From contig WRPG01000049.1 of NCBI GenBank assembly GCA_009773355.1, forward strand, positions 1-54,735: a stretch of DNA of 54,735 nucleotides, given 5' to 3'. The first letter of the stretch is position 1. The number at the start of each line of letters is the position of its first letter. Position numbers and translations under genes: made by a program. This document shows, one piece after another, positions 25,742 through 34,684 of this stretch. Source of the stretch: Limisphaerales bacterium (GTDB lineage: Bacteria > Verrucomicrobiota > Verrucomicrobiia > Limisphaerales > SXTU01). The notes beneath the pieces were generated by a model. It worked only from the letters and a program-made list of their open reading frames with translations. It had not been told where the DNA came from and ran no database searches.

Positions 25742-27343
25742 ATGACACCGAATCGCAGACGCTTCCTCGGACAACTCAGCCTCGGCGCGGCGGGCGCGGG
25801 CCTGGTTTCCTTCACGCCTCGCGCCTTCGCCGCGCCGGATCCCGGGCAGTTGCCGCTGCCGCGCAGCACGCCGGAGGCGGCGGGCGTGGCGAGCGGCGGC
25901 GTGCTGGCCTTCCTCGACGGCATCGCGCGCGGCAAGCACGAGCTGCACAGCTTCATGCTGGCGCGGCACGGGCGCGTGGTGAGCGAGGGCTGGTGGGCGC
26001 CCTACGCGCCGGCCTTCAACCACACGATGTATTCCATGAGCAAGAGCTTCACCTCGACCGCCGTCGGGCTGGCCGTCGCGGAGGGCCGGCTCACGGTGGA
26101 GGACCGAGTGGTGAAGTTCTTTCCCAAGGAGCTGCCGGACAAGGTGAGCGACCACCTCGCCGCGATGCGCGTGCGGGACTTGCTCTCGATGGCGACGGGC
26201 AACGAGAAGGAGCCGACGCAGGCGGTGGTGAAGTCGGAGAACTGGGTGCGGACGTTCCTCGCGCAGCCCATCGCGCACGCGCCGGGCAGCGTGTTCATGT
26301 ATAACAGCGCGGCCACCTACATGTGCTCCGCCATCGTGCAGCAGGTCACGGGGCAGCGGATGCTGGACTACCTTCGGCCGCGCCTCTTCGACCCGCTGGG
26401 CCTCATCTGGGTGACATGGGAGCAGTGCCCGCTGGGCCGCGACACCGGCGGCTGGGGCCTGAGCGTGCCGACGGAGGCGCTGGCGAAGTTCGGGCAGCTC
26501 TACTTGCAGAAGGGGAAATGGAACGGCCGGCAACTGCTCTCCGAGAAGTGGGTGGCGGAGGCGACGTCGTTCAAGATCCAGCAGCCGCCGCGCGGGAACG
26601 CGAAGTCGCGCCCGAAGGAGCAGGACGACTGGCAGCAGGGCTACGGCTACCAGTTCTGGCGCTGCCGGCACAACGCCTTCCGGGGCGATGGCGCGTTCGG
26701 GCAGTTCACCATCGTGCTGCCGGAGCAGGACGCGGTCATCGCGATGACGGCGGAGACTTCCAACATGCAGGGCGTGCTGGACCTCGTGTGGGAGCACTTG
26801 CTGCCCGCGTTCGAGGCCAAGCCGCTCCCGGCGGACAAGGAGCGCCAGGAGAAACTGAAGCAAACGCTCGCGTCGCTCGCGCTGGCGATGCCGGAGGGCA
26901 AGGCAACTTCACCGACGGCCGAGCGGGTGGCGCGCAAAACCGTCCGGTTCGACGCGAATGAGCTTGGCCTTGAGAGCGCGCATTTCACGCTGAACCCAGG
27001 CACTTGGGCGGTGGAATTCCGTGGTGGGCCGAAGAGGCATATCGTCGCCGGCAGTTGGGGCCGCTGGAACAGTCGCGGCGAGACGACACTGCCCGGCACG
27101 CCGCCCCGCCTCATCTCCGGCGGCGCGCCCAAGCCCGGCACCGCGCACAAGTATTCAGGCTGCGCCGCTTGGACAGGAGAGAACACGCTGGAGTTGATGC
27201 TCCGCTATTACGAGACGCCGCACCACGACTCGCTGACGTTCAAGTTCAACGGTGACCAGGTGCAGCTCAGTTTCCTCAGCAGCCTTGCCAAGATGCGCGG
27301 GGCGAAGGACAGCCGGCCGCTCCTGCAAGGACGGGTTGGCTGA
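25742..27343 (+). CDS. Tat-exported serine hydrolase, beta-lactamase/class C fold
   Basis: A 533-residue protein with a twin-arginine signal (NRRRFLGQLSLGAAGAGLV) and a serine hydrolase domain of the beta-lactamase/6-aminohexanoate-dimer hydrolase group. The nucleophile motif SxxK is SMSK at residues 98-101, and Tyr187 in FMYNSA corresponds to the YxN position. The C-terminal third, about 375-533, is an extra beta-rich region lacking the fold's motifs. Known relatives are esterases, amidases and D-aminopeptidases; the substrate here is unknown. The ATG at 25742 is preferred because the longer frame to 25661 lacks a signal at its start. The gene is divergent from the methyltransferase gene. 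Confidence 0.82.
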   Translation: MTPNRRRFLGQLSLGAAGAGLVSFTPRAFAAPDPGQLPLPRSTPEAAGVASGGVLAFLDGIARGKHELHSFMLARHGRVVSEGWWAPYAPAFNHTMYSMSKSFTSTAVGLAVAEGRLTVEDRVVKFFPKELPDKVSDHLAAMRVRDLLSMATGNEKEPTQAVVKSENWVRTFLAQPIAHAPGSVFMYNSAATYMCSAIVQQVTGQRMLDYLRPRLFDPLGLIWVTWEQCPLGRDTGGWGLSVPTEALAKFGQLYLQKGKWNGRQLLSEKWVAEATSFKIQQPPRGNAKSRPKEQDDWQQGYGYQFWRCRHNAFRGDGAFGQFTIVLPEQDAVIAMTAETSNMQGVLDLVWEHLLPAFEAKPLPADKERQEKLKQTLASLALAMPEGKATSPTAERVARKTVRFDANELGLESAHFTLNPGTWAVEFRGGPKRHIVAGSWGRWNSRGETTLPGTPPRLISGGAPKPGTAHKYSGCAAWTGENTLELMLRYYETPHHDSLTFKFNGDQVQLSFLSSLAKMRGAKDSRPLLQGRVG

Positions 27344-27424
27344 AACGCAGTTTTTGCCTGCCTTGCTTGGGCGGGCGTAAGGCCCGTTGTGAATAAGTCA
27401 CCCCCATATATGGTGGCTTTCCGC

Positions 27425-27454
27425 TTTACACCCCACCGGATATTGGGCTTAAAC
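27425..27454 (+). promoter_or_regulatory. Possible smc promoter
   Basis: TTTACA at 27425-27430 and TTAAAC at 27449-27454 are 18 bases apart and end 8 bases before the smc start at 27463. An AT-rich ATATAT stretch lies just upstream. Confidence 0.4.
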
Positions 27455-27462
27455 TGCCGCCC

Positions 27463-30400
27463 ATGTATCTGAAGAACCTCACCGTTCTGGGCTTCAAGTC
27501 CTTCGCGGACAAGACCTCCCTCAACTTCCAGCCCGGCATCACCGCCGTCGTCGGGCCGAACGGCTGCGGCAAATCCAACGTGGCCGATGCCATTCGTTGG
27601 GTATTGGGCGAGCAGTCGGCGCGCGCGCTGCGCGGCGGTGAGATGGCGGACGTGATTTTCAACGGCACGGACGGTCGCCGGCCCCTCGGCATGGCGGAGG
27701 TTTCCCTGACCATCGGCGATGTGGACGCCGAGCACCTCAAGGCGGCGGGCATCGAGATGACGTTCAACGAGGTCACGATCACCCGCCGCATCTTCCGGGA
27801 CGGTGGTTCGGAGTATTACATCAACAAGGTGGCGTGCCGGCTCCGGGACATTCAGCAGTTCTTCATGGGCACCGGCATGGGCAAGACGAGCTACTCGATC
27901 ATGGCCCAAGGGCACATCACGCAGATCATCCAGAGCAAGCCGGAGGACCGGCGCATGGTGTTCGAGGAGGCGGCGGGCATCACCAAGTTCAAGGCGCAGA
28001 AGAAGGAGTCGCTCCGCAAGCTGGAGCACACCGACCAGAACCTGCTGCGCGTTGAGGATCTCATCCGCGAAGTGAAGCGGCAAATCGGCTCGCTTCAGCG
28101 CCAGGCCGGCAAGGCGCGTCGCTACAAGCAGGTCGCGCTGGAGCTGCAGCACCTCGACACCCAGCTCGCCCGGCACCAGTTCGACACGCTGCAAGCAGAG
28201 ATTTCCCAGCGCACGTTGGAGGGCGAGCAGCTCCGCGCGGCGATGGAAGATCTTTCGCAGAGTGTCTTGCGCAGCGAGGATGAGTTGCAGCAGCTCCGCC
28301 ATCGCCTCTCCGAAATTGACGCCGAGATCAACATGGCGCGGCAGGAAGGCCTCGAACTCAAGGGCCAGAGCGAGCATCACGAGCATCGCATCCAGTTCAA
28401 CGAGGAGCGGCTCCGCGAGCTGGAGGCGCAGAACACGAAGGCCTTCCGCGACATCACCGAGTCCGAGGAGCGCATCGGCTACGCGCGGCAGGAACACATT
28501 GCCGTCACCCAGCGGCTCGCGGAGTCACAGCAGAAGCTCGAAGCCTTGCGCGGCGAACTCAGCGCGAAGCAGCAGGCCGTGCAAACGGTCGAGCGCGAGC
28601 TGATTGCCCGGCAGGAGGAACTCCGCCGCGCGCAGACGGAGGCGTTCAACTCCTCGCAGCAACTCAGCCGCGTCCGCAACGAAATCAACGCGCTCGACTT
28701 GCAGAAGCAGGGCAACGTCGTGCGGCTGGAGAAGCTATCCTCGGAGAAAATCCAGCTTGAGGAGGAACGCGCGCGCCTTGACTCGCGGCTCTCGGAGTTC
28801 GCCGCAAACGTCGAGACGGAGAAGCTCAGTGTTGTCGCCCAGCGCGGCACGGTCGAGGAACGCCAGCAGCGGCTCCGCGACATCCAGGGGGAAATCAATT
28901 CCGTCAGCCAGGAGTTGGACACCGTTCTCCGCGCGCAGGCCGGCGTGAAGTCGCGGCTCAACGTGCTCGAACAGTTGCAAGGCAGCCACGAGGGTTTTAG
29001 CGCAGGCGCGCAGGCGGCGCTCAAGCAGTCCAAGCTCGCGCTCGGCACGCTCGCCGATCGCATCCGCGTGCCGGACCAGTATGTCGTCGCCGTCGAGGCC
29101 GCGCTTGGCCACCACCTCCAGCTCGTCTTGACCGAGCAGCCCGAGGCTGCGCAGCAAATCTTCGCGGACTTGATCGCAAACAAGAAGGGCCGCGCGAACA
29201 TCGGTTGCCTCGGCTTGAAGAATCCCGACTTCAAGCCCGCCGTCGCGACGGACGACGCCCCCGGCGTGTCAGCCTTGAAGGTCATCGAGGCGGATGAATC
29301 GGTCGCCTACCTCATCAACGGCCTGCTGGGCAACACCCGCATCGTCGCCGACCTCGCCGCCGCCACCGCCGCGTGGCAGCAGACCAACGGCGCTTACAAC
29401 TTTGCCACGCTCACCGGTGACCTGCTGAACCGGCAGGGCATCTTCACCGGCGGCTACTTGAACGGCAGCGCCAACGGCAAGGCCCCGTCTTCCATCCTCG
29501 GCCGCAAGAACCAGATCACCGGGCTGAAGGCGGAGATTGACCAGGCCCAGGCGCAGAGCGACGAGATCAGCCGCAAGAAAGGCGCGCTCCAGAGCGAGCA
29601 GACCGCGCTGCAGGCCAGCCTCCAGCAGGCTCAGACCGACCTGCGCGCGCAGGAGGTTGCCATCGCCACGCGCGAGGGCGAGTTCAAGGCGCTCAAGCTC
29701 TCGCTCCAGAACCTCCACCTCCGCATTGACACCGTCGTCTATGAAATCCAGTCGCTCGCCGCGCAGGAGCAGGAGGGCAGCGCCAAGCGTGATGCGCTCG
29801 CGACCAAGATTTACGATCTTGAAGCCAGCGAGAAGGCCGTGACCGCGCGCGTCGCGGAACTCGGCGGGAACATTGACTCGCTTCGCCAGCAGCGCGACGC
29901 CGCCCTGTCCGCGCAGAACGACACCAAGGTTGCCACCGCCACCGAGGAGCAGTTGGTCCGCTCGTTCGCCGGCCAGAAGGCCCCGCTCGAAGCCCGCATC
30001 CGCGAGCTGGAGCAGTTGATCCAGACGCGCCAGAACGAGATCGGCGCGTTTGCCCAGCGCAAGACGCAGGCCGAGGGCGAGATCGCCGATTCCCGCCACC
30101 AGATCGAGCGCCTCCAGCACGAGCGCGAACAGGTTGGCCAGCGCGTCACCGAGCTCGGCACGCAAAAGACCGCGCAGGAGGGTGACATCGAGCTGCGCGA
30201 GGAAGGCCTGCGCGAGCAGCGCAAGCAGCTCGGCGAACTGCAAGGCCGGCGCGGGGCCATTGACATCGAGCTGACGCAAAAGACGATGCAGGTGCAGAAC
30301 CTCCGTCAGCGCATCCAGGAGAAGTATTCGCTGAACCTCGACGACATCCGCAGCGAGTGCATCACCATCACCTACGCGGACGAGGGCGCGCCGAAGGTCG

Positions 30401-31224
30401 AGACAATTTCCCCCGAGGAGATGGCGAACCGCGGCATGGCAACGGACTGGGAGAAGGTCGCCGAGCAGGTCGCGACGCTCCAGCAGAAGCTCGACGAGAT
30501 GGGACCGGTGAACCACGCCTCCATCGAAGAATACGAGGAAGCCGAGACGCGCCACGCCTTCCTCACCCAACAGCACGGCGATCTGGTCGCCGCGAAGGCG
30601 CAGCTCCTGGAGATCATCAACAAGATCAACACGCAGACCCAGGTCATGTTCGCCGAGACCTTCGCCAAGATCCGCGACAATTTCCGAGTGCTCTTCACGG
30701 AAATCTTTGGCGGCGGCAAGGCCGACCTCGTGCTGGTGGACGAAAACGACCTGCTGGAGTCCGGCGTCGAGATCGTCGCGAAGCCGCCCGGCAAGCAGCT
30801 TCAGAGCATCAGCCTGCTCTCGGGCGGCGAGCAGACCATGACGGCCGTCGCGCTGCTCTTCTCGATCTACCAGGTGAAGCCCTCACCGTTCTGCGTGCTC
30901 GACGAGCTGGACGCCCCGCTCGACGAGTCAAACATCAACCGCTTCATCCGCGTCCTCCAGCGCTTCCTCGTCCACTCGCAGTTCGTCATCATCACGCACA
31001 ACAAGCGCACCATCGGCATCGCCGACATCCTCTACGGCGTGACTATGCAGGAGCACGGCGTGAGCAAGATCGTGAGCGTGAAGTTCCACAAGCAGGACGA
31101 GCCGGCCGCCGACCGCGCCTCCGCCACGCCGCTCGTCCCGCCCGCCGCCGTGCCCGACGTGGAAGCCGAGGAGAACGCGCCGCACAAGCGCGAGGAAACG
31201 CTCGAAATCGTGATGGCGAAGTAG
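27463..31224 (+). CDS. smc: Chromosome segregation protein SMC
   Basis: A 1253-residue SMC ATPase, the condensin subunit that folds and separates chromosomes. The N-terminal head begins MYLKNLTVLGFKSFADKTSL with Walker A GPNGCGKSN at 31-39. Long coiled coils, rich in Glu, Gln, Arg and Leu, flank a hinge at about 505-665 including GSHEGFSAGAQAALKQSKLA and ADRIRVPDQYVVAVEAALGH. The C-terminal head carries the ABC signature LLSGGEQTMTAVALL at about residue 1117 and Walker B CVLDELDAPLDESN at about 1142. Length and order are normal for bacterial SMC. A short Ala/Pro/Glu tail follows the head. ScpA and ScpB are not in the window. The stop at 31224 is followed within 5 bases by a REP-like pair. Confidence 0.97.
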   Translation: MYLKNLTVLGFKSFADKTSLNFQPGITAVVGPNGCGKSNVADAIRWVLGEQSARALRGGEMADVIFNGTDGRRPLGMAEVSLTIGDVDAEHLKAAGIEMTFNEVTITRRIFRDGGSEYYINKVACRLRDIQQFFMGTGMGKTSYSIMAQGHITQIIQSKPEDRRMVFEEAAGITKFKAQKKESLRKLEHTDQNLLRVEDLIREVKRQIGSLQRQAGKARRYKQVALELQHLDTQLARHQFDTLQAEISQRTLEGEQLRAAMEDLSQSVLRSEDELQQLRHRLSEIDAEINMARQEGLELKGQSEHHEHRIQFNEERLRELEAQNTKAFRDITESEERIGYARQEHIAVTQRLAESQQKLEALRGELSAKQQAVQTVERELIARQEELRRAQTEAFNSSQQLSRVRNEINALDLQKQGNVVRLEKLSSEKIQLEEERARLDSRLSEFAANVETEKLSVVAQRGTVEERQQRLRDIQGEINSVSQELDTVLRAQAGVKSRLNVLEQLQGSHEGFSAGAQAALKQSKLALGTLADRIRVPDQYVVAVEAALGHHLQLVLTEQPEAAQQIFADLIANKKGRANIGCLGLKNPDFKPAVATDDAPGVSALKVIEADESVAYLINGLLGNTRIVADLAAATAAWQQTNGAYNFATLTGDLLNRQGIFTGGYLNGSANGKAPSSILGRKNQITGLKAEIDQAQAQSDEISRKKGALQSEQTALQASLQQAQTDLRAQEVAIATREGEFKALKLSLQNLHLRIDTVVYEIQSLAAQEQEGSAKRDALATKIYDLEASEKAVTARVAELGGNIDSLRQQRDAALSAQNDTKVATATEEQLVRSFAGQKAPLEARIRELEQLIQTRQNEIGAFAQRKTQAEGEIADSRHQIERLQHEREQVGQRVTELGTQKTAQEGDIELREEGLREQRKQLGELQGRRGAIDIELTQKTMQVQNLRQRIQEKYSLNLDDIRSECITITYADEGAPKVETISPEEMANRGMATDWEKVAEQVATLQQKLDEMGPVNHASIEEYEEAETRHAFLTQQHGDLVAAKAQLLEIINKINTQTQVMFAETFAKIRDNFRVLFTEIFGGGKADLVLVDENDLLESGVEIVAKPPGKQLQSISLLSGGEQTMTAVALLFSIYQVKPSPFCVLDELDAPLDESNINRFIRVLQRFLVHSQFVIITHNKRTIGIADILYGVTMQEHGVSKIVSVKFHKQDEPAADRASATPLVPPAAVPDVEAEENAPHKREETLEIVMAK

Positions 31225-31228
31225 GCTC

Positions 31229-31296
31229 GTAGGAGACGACGTAAGGAGTCTCTAACTAGCCATCGGGAGAGTGAGACTCCTCACGTCGTCTCCTAC
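31229..31296. repeat. REP-like inverted pair, GTAG family, copy B; supplies a stop codon
   Basis: The left unit, 31229-31256, reads GTAGGAGACGACGTAAGGAG then TCTCTAAC; the right unit, 31273-31296, is inverted and has the same GTAG foot (CTAC at 31293-31296). GAGAC and GTCTC pair around GACGTGAGGA. The TAG stop of the minus-strand esterase gene is made by this foot. It lies between convergent smc and esterase genes. Confidence 0.88.
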
Positions 31297-33245
31297 TTGA
31301 CAGGGACGGTTTCGATCACCACCGGGCGCGGCGCGACGAGCGCCCGCAACTGCGGCACGTCGAACTGCTCCAGCAAGCCGAAGCAGAAGAGTTCCGGCTG
31401 CTGGTTCACGCCGACGTTCTTCTCGATGAGTTCCCGCAGGCTGTTGAGCGATTGCCGGAGTTCCAGACTCGCGATTGCCTTCTCCTCCAGCGCGGCGGCC
31501 ACCGTGGCAAACACGCTCGCGCGCGGGCCGATGCCGACCAGCTTCACTGGTCCCAGTTTGCGCTCGCCGGACAGCCAGCGCGCGGCGGCGGTCAACTGGC
31601 TGGCCTGCAAACCCAGCGGACGGTCGCCCACCGCCGCCACGAGCAGGGCGAAGAGGAAGTCCTTCTGCGCGATGCGGGACTCGCCGAAATAGAACGGATC
31701 CACGATCACGACGCGCTTGCCCTCGGCGAGCAGCTTGTCCGCGTCCGCCGTGAGGGTCTTGCGTCCGCCGTCGCCGACGAGCAGGACGGTTTCGAGCGGC
31801 GTTCCCTTCGCCAGCTCGACGGCGGGCACGGTCCACGCGTCGCCCAGCTTCAAGCGCCACGAGGTCACGGTGAGGTCATTCGTTGTCGTGCGGCCCGCCA
31901 GTTCGGCGCTCACGGGGTAGTGCTTGGCGCGCACCACGCCGCCGAGGAAGCCGCGCTGCGTCTGCTGCCATTTGGCGAGCGTGGCGGGAGTGAGCGGACG
32001 GGAGTCGCTGCGCGGGAGGTTTTTCGCCAGCGCCAGCGCCAGCTTGTTGAAATCCAGGTTGTCCGCTGGCAGTGGCACGTTGAGTTCCTCGGCCTTCTTC
32101 ACCTCCGACTCGGCGGGGATTTCCTTCGCATCGAACTTGGCGTTGCCGGGGAAGAAGTTGTCGCCCACCATCCGATAGAGCACCTCACGGTTCTCCTGCT
32201 CGAAGTTGTGCGTGCCGGGGACGTGGTTGTTGTGCCAGCGCAGTTTGGCGTCCGCCTTGAGGAGCTTGAAGACCGGCTGCGCGGCGTCGAGCAGCGGCTG
32301 GAGCGCGTGGCCGGTGGCGAAGCAGCAGTTGTCCTTCGCGTTGTAGGTGAGCAGCGCGCCGCGCGGGGCGAGCATCGCGGTCAGATGCGCGTAGTCCACG
32401 ACCGTCGCGAGGTCGCTGGGTGTCTGCTCGGAGTCCCCGAGGTCGGAGAAGTTTCGCGCGCGCGTGCGGAAGCTGGAGTAACCGGCGACGGGGTTGGCGA
32501 GCGTCACGCGGGTGTCGAGCGAGCTGATGAAAATGGTCTGCCAGCCGCCCCCGGAAAGGCCGCTGACCGCCACGCGCGCGGGGTCGGCCTCGGGCAGCGC
32601 GAGGAGGAGGTCCAGCCCGCGCGACATGGCGAGGTAGAACGGCGCGATGCCGCTGGTGCCGCAGAGGTCGAGCTGGTTCATCGAGTAGTGACCGAAGCCC
32701 GGTGAACGGAGCTGGCCCATGCCGAGCCATTCAAGGTTGAGCGAAATGACACCGCGCTTCGCGAGGTTGATGCAGCGAATCTGTTTGTAAGGCGCGGCCT
32801 TGCCGACGCCGTCGTGGCCGTTGACGGCGAGGTGGACGGGCACCTTGCCGGAGAGTTTTTCCGGCACGTAGAGCAGCGCGGGAACCCACAGGCCGGGCAA
32901 GGCTTCGTAGCGCAGCTTGCGGATGGAATAGCCAGGACCGCCGGGAATCGTGTCGAGCCACTCGATCTTCGTCTTCGCCTCGCGCCACGCACGGGCCTCG
33001 CCACGGAAGATGACTTCGTCCAGCGCCTCGCGGCGCAGGCGGGTGGCTTCCTTCTCCCATTCGGCGGCGGACTTGAGCGGGGGCATGAGCGGCACGCGGT
33101 CCTCGGTGTAGGCCTGGACCTCGGCGAGCGCGAGGTTCGGCCCGATGATGTCGCGGGCGAGCAGCGGAGCGAGGACGTTGGTCTGCGCGCGGGCGCAGAA
33201 AACGGCGGCGAACAGGAGCGTGACTGAAAGCAGCGACTGTTTCAT
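31293..33245 (-). CDS. Secreted alpha/beta hydrolase, acetylxylan-esterase-like
   Basis: A 650-residue exported protein with signal peptide MKQSLLSVTLLFAAVFCARA. The first hydrolase domain has the nucleophile elbow GLSGG with Ser231, preceded by VHLAVNGHDGVGKAAPYKQI, as in acetylxylan esterase/AXE1-like and related carbohydrate esterases. A His candidate is present in NHVPGTHNFEQENREVLYRM. The second half is a further alpha/beta-like region of uncertain role, possibly a second, degenerate hydrolase domain. The stop codon lies in the GTAG foot of a repeat, so the true ancestral C-terminus may have been longer. The substrate is unknown, probably a plant or algal polysaccharide. Confidence 0.75.
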   Translation of the reverse strand: MKQSLLSVTLLFAAVFCARAQTNVLAPLLARDIIGPNLALAEVQAYTEDRVPLMPPLKSAAEWEKEATRLRREALDEVIFRGEARAWREAKTKIEWLDTIPGGPGYSIRKLRYEALPGLWVPALLYVPEKLSGKVPVHLAVNGHDGVGKAAPYKQIRCINLAKRGVISLNLEWLGMGQLRSPGFGHYSMNQLDLCGTSGIAPFYLAMSRGLDLLLALPEADPARVAVSGLSGGGWQTIFISSLDTRVTLANPVAGYSSFRTRARNFSDLGDSEQTPSDLATVVDYAHLTAMLAPRGALLTYNAKDNCCFATGHALQPLLDAAQPVFKLLKADAKLRWHNNHVPGTHNFEQENREVLYRMVGDNFFPGNAKFDAKEIPAESEVKKAEELNVPLPADNLDFNKLALALAKNLPRSDSRPLTPATLAKWQQTQRGFLGGVVRAKHYPVSAELAGRTTTNDLTVTSWRLKLGDAWTVPAVELAKGTPLETVLLVGDGGRKTLTADADKLLAEGKRVVIVDPFYFGESRIAQKDFLFALLVAAVGDRPLGLQASQLTAAARWLSGERKLGPVKLVGIGPRASVFATVAAALEEKAIASLELRQSLNSLRELIEKNVGVNQQPELFCFGLLEQFDVPQLRALVAPRPVVIETVPVK

Positions 33246-33282
33246 GCGGGGAGAATGCGACGAAGGCGAGCGCCGCGCAACC

Positions 33283-33367
33283 GTGCCGGTGACTTGTGCC
33301 GGCGACTTGCAGTCGCCGCCCGCCCGCTACAGGCGCCCGACGAACGGCGACTGCAAGTCGCCCGCAC
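33283..33367. repeat. Inverted hairpin pair, GGCGACT family, copy 2
   Basis: GGCGACT-TGC-AGTCGCC occurs on the left with a partly duplicated GTGCCGGTGACTTGTGCCGG lead, and its inverted form ends with CCCGCAC at 33367. The family is shared with 21494-21589. It fills the gap between thiS and the esterase gene start. Confidence 0.8.
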
Positions 33368-33369
33368 GG

Positions 33370-33579
33370 TCAGCCACCGGCGACGATGCGGACGATTTCC
33401 AGCCGGTCACCGGGCTGGAGCGGGCGCTGTGAAAAATCCGACGGCGACACGGCCTCGCCGTTGTGCTCGACCACCACGCTCCGGGGAAGCAACTGCTGCG
33501 CGACGAGGAACTGCTCCACCGTGCAGGGGAAGGTGGCAGCCACTTCGCGGCCATTGGCGATGACATGCGGCGCGGCCAT
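33370..33579 (-). CDS. thiS: ThiS-family sulfur carrier protein
   Basis: A 69-residue ubiquitin-like protein ending in IVRIVAGG, with the C-terminal Gly-Gly that is adenylated and thiocarboxylated to carry sulfur for the thiazole of thiamine. The sequence IANGREVAATFPCTVEQFL matches the ThiS start of a small beta-grasp domain. It follows the DA1-like peptidase gene by 5 bases, in the same operon as thiH. MoaD is a less likely alternative given the thiH neighbour. thiG and thiF are not in the window. Confidence 0.87.
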   Translation of the reverse strand: MAAPHVIANGREVAATFPCTVEQFLVAQQLLPRSVVVEHNGEAVSPSDFSQRPLQPGDRLEIVRIVAGG

Positions 33580-33584
33580 ACAAC

Positions 33585-34682
33585 TTACTTTGCGCCGAGG
33601 CGGAGCGTTTGCTTCACCCCGTCCACCGACACCACCACGGCATTTTCCTGCGCCTCCTCCATGCGGACCAGATGACGCTTGCCGTCAATCAACATGGACA
33701 GCTCGCTGCCGCGCTCGAACCGCTCGCCGTTGATGACCGCGACCGTGCGCTTCGACGTGCGCAGGAGCGAGCGCAACTCCAGCTTGGTCGCGGGCGGGGG
33801 CGGAGGGCGCAGCTCGCGCAGGGGTTCCGGCGTGGGAGTCGCGGCGACGGCGGCGGTGATACCGGTCGCGGCGGGCAGCTTCTCCTCCGTGCCGTCACGC
33901 ACCCACCTCACCACGCCCAGGAGGCTTTCTCTCGCCTCGAATTCGAGCGCGTTGAGGATGACGCCCTTCGTGTAGGGGTTTGCCTTGATGCGGGCGGTCT
34001 CGTTCGTGTCGTTGCGGCGCGCGGCGAGTTTGAAGGCGAACAGCTCGCAGAGCGCCTCACGGGTGTCGGGGTCCAGCTTGCGCGCGGGCTTGAGGTTCTC
34101 CGTCAGCCACAGGTGGCCGAACTCGTGCGCGGAGGTGGAGAGCGTCGCGGTGCGCGTCTGCCCGCTGAGGAGCACGACGTTGTGCGCGAAGCCGTCGCCC
34201 TGCGGACGGCTCAGGGAGAAGCCGAGGCGGTGCATGGCCCCGCCACTGTTGGTGGTGTTGCGGGAGTCGGCGAAGTCGAGATTGAACAGCATCTGGACGT
34301 TCACCTGGGTGGAGCGCAGTTCCAGCGCGCCGTCGGACAGCTCGCGCAAATCCGCGCGCGCCTGGGTGAAGAGCTTGCGCCCGTCCTCCTCGGCGAGCAC
34401 GACGTTTGGCAGGTCGCGCTTGCAGATGAGCCGGCCGTCGGCGGTCTTGGTGTAGTCGTCCTTCACCGGGAGACGGCACACGGAGCAATGCGTCGGCAGC
34501 TTCTCGCAGTCGGCGCAGATGTGGTTCGTCTGGTTGTGGACGAAATACTTGCCGGTGATCGGCTTCGCGCAAACCACGCACGTCAGCGGCCCGGTGGGCG
34601 GAGCGGGCGAGCCGTAGGGCTGGGCGGAAGCCAACTGCATCGCGCAGACAACCAGTGCGAAAAGGAGTAGCGGCAGTTTCAT
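33585..34682 (-). CDS. Secreted LIM-like zinc finger / DA1-like metallopeptidase
   Basis: A 365-residue protein with a signal peptide (MKLPLLLFALVVCAMQLASA). Residues about 35-90 hold paired cysteines in a LIM-like pattern: CVVC (35-38), H54 with CADC (56-59), CSVC (66-69) and CKRD (87-90). Residues about 183-220 read STSAHEFGHLWLTENLKPAR, with the zinc peptidase motif HEFGH (186-190), and a Glu in REALCELFAFK as candidate third ligand. This order matches the DA1-like family, in which plant DA1 is a ubiquitin-activated peptidase; here the protein is exported, so the role must differ. A Pro-rich linker leads to a C-terminal beta-like tail ending VDGVKQTLRLGAK. The ATG at 34682 is 2 bases from the thiH stop. 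Confidence 0.72.
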   Translation of the reverse strand: MKLPLLLFALVVCAMQLASAQPYGSPAPPTGPLTCVVCAKPITGKYFVHNQTNHICADCEKLPTHCSVCRLPVKDDYTKTADGRLICKRDLPNVVLAEEDGRKLFTQARADLRELSDGALELRSTQVNVQMLFNLDFADSRNTTNSGGAMHRLGFSLSRPQGDGFAHNVVLLSGQTRTATLSTSAHEFGHLWLTENLKPARKLDPDTREALCELFAFKLAARRNDTNETARIKANPYTKGVILNALEFEARESLLGVVRWVRDGTEEKLPAATGITAAVAATPTPEPLRELRPPPPPATKLELRSLLRTSKRTVAVINGERFERGSELSMLIDGKRHLVRMEEAQENAVVVSVDGVKQTLRLGAK

Positions 34683-34684
34683 GG

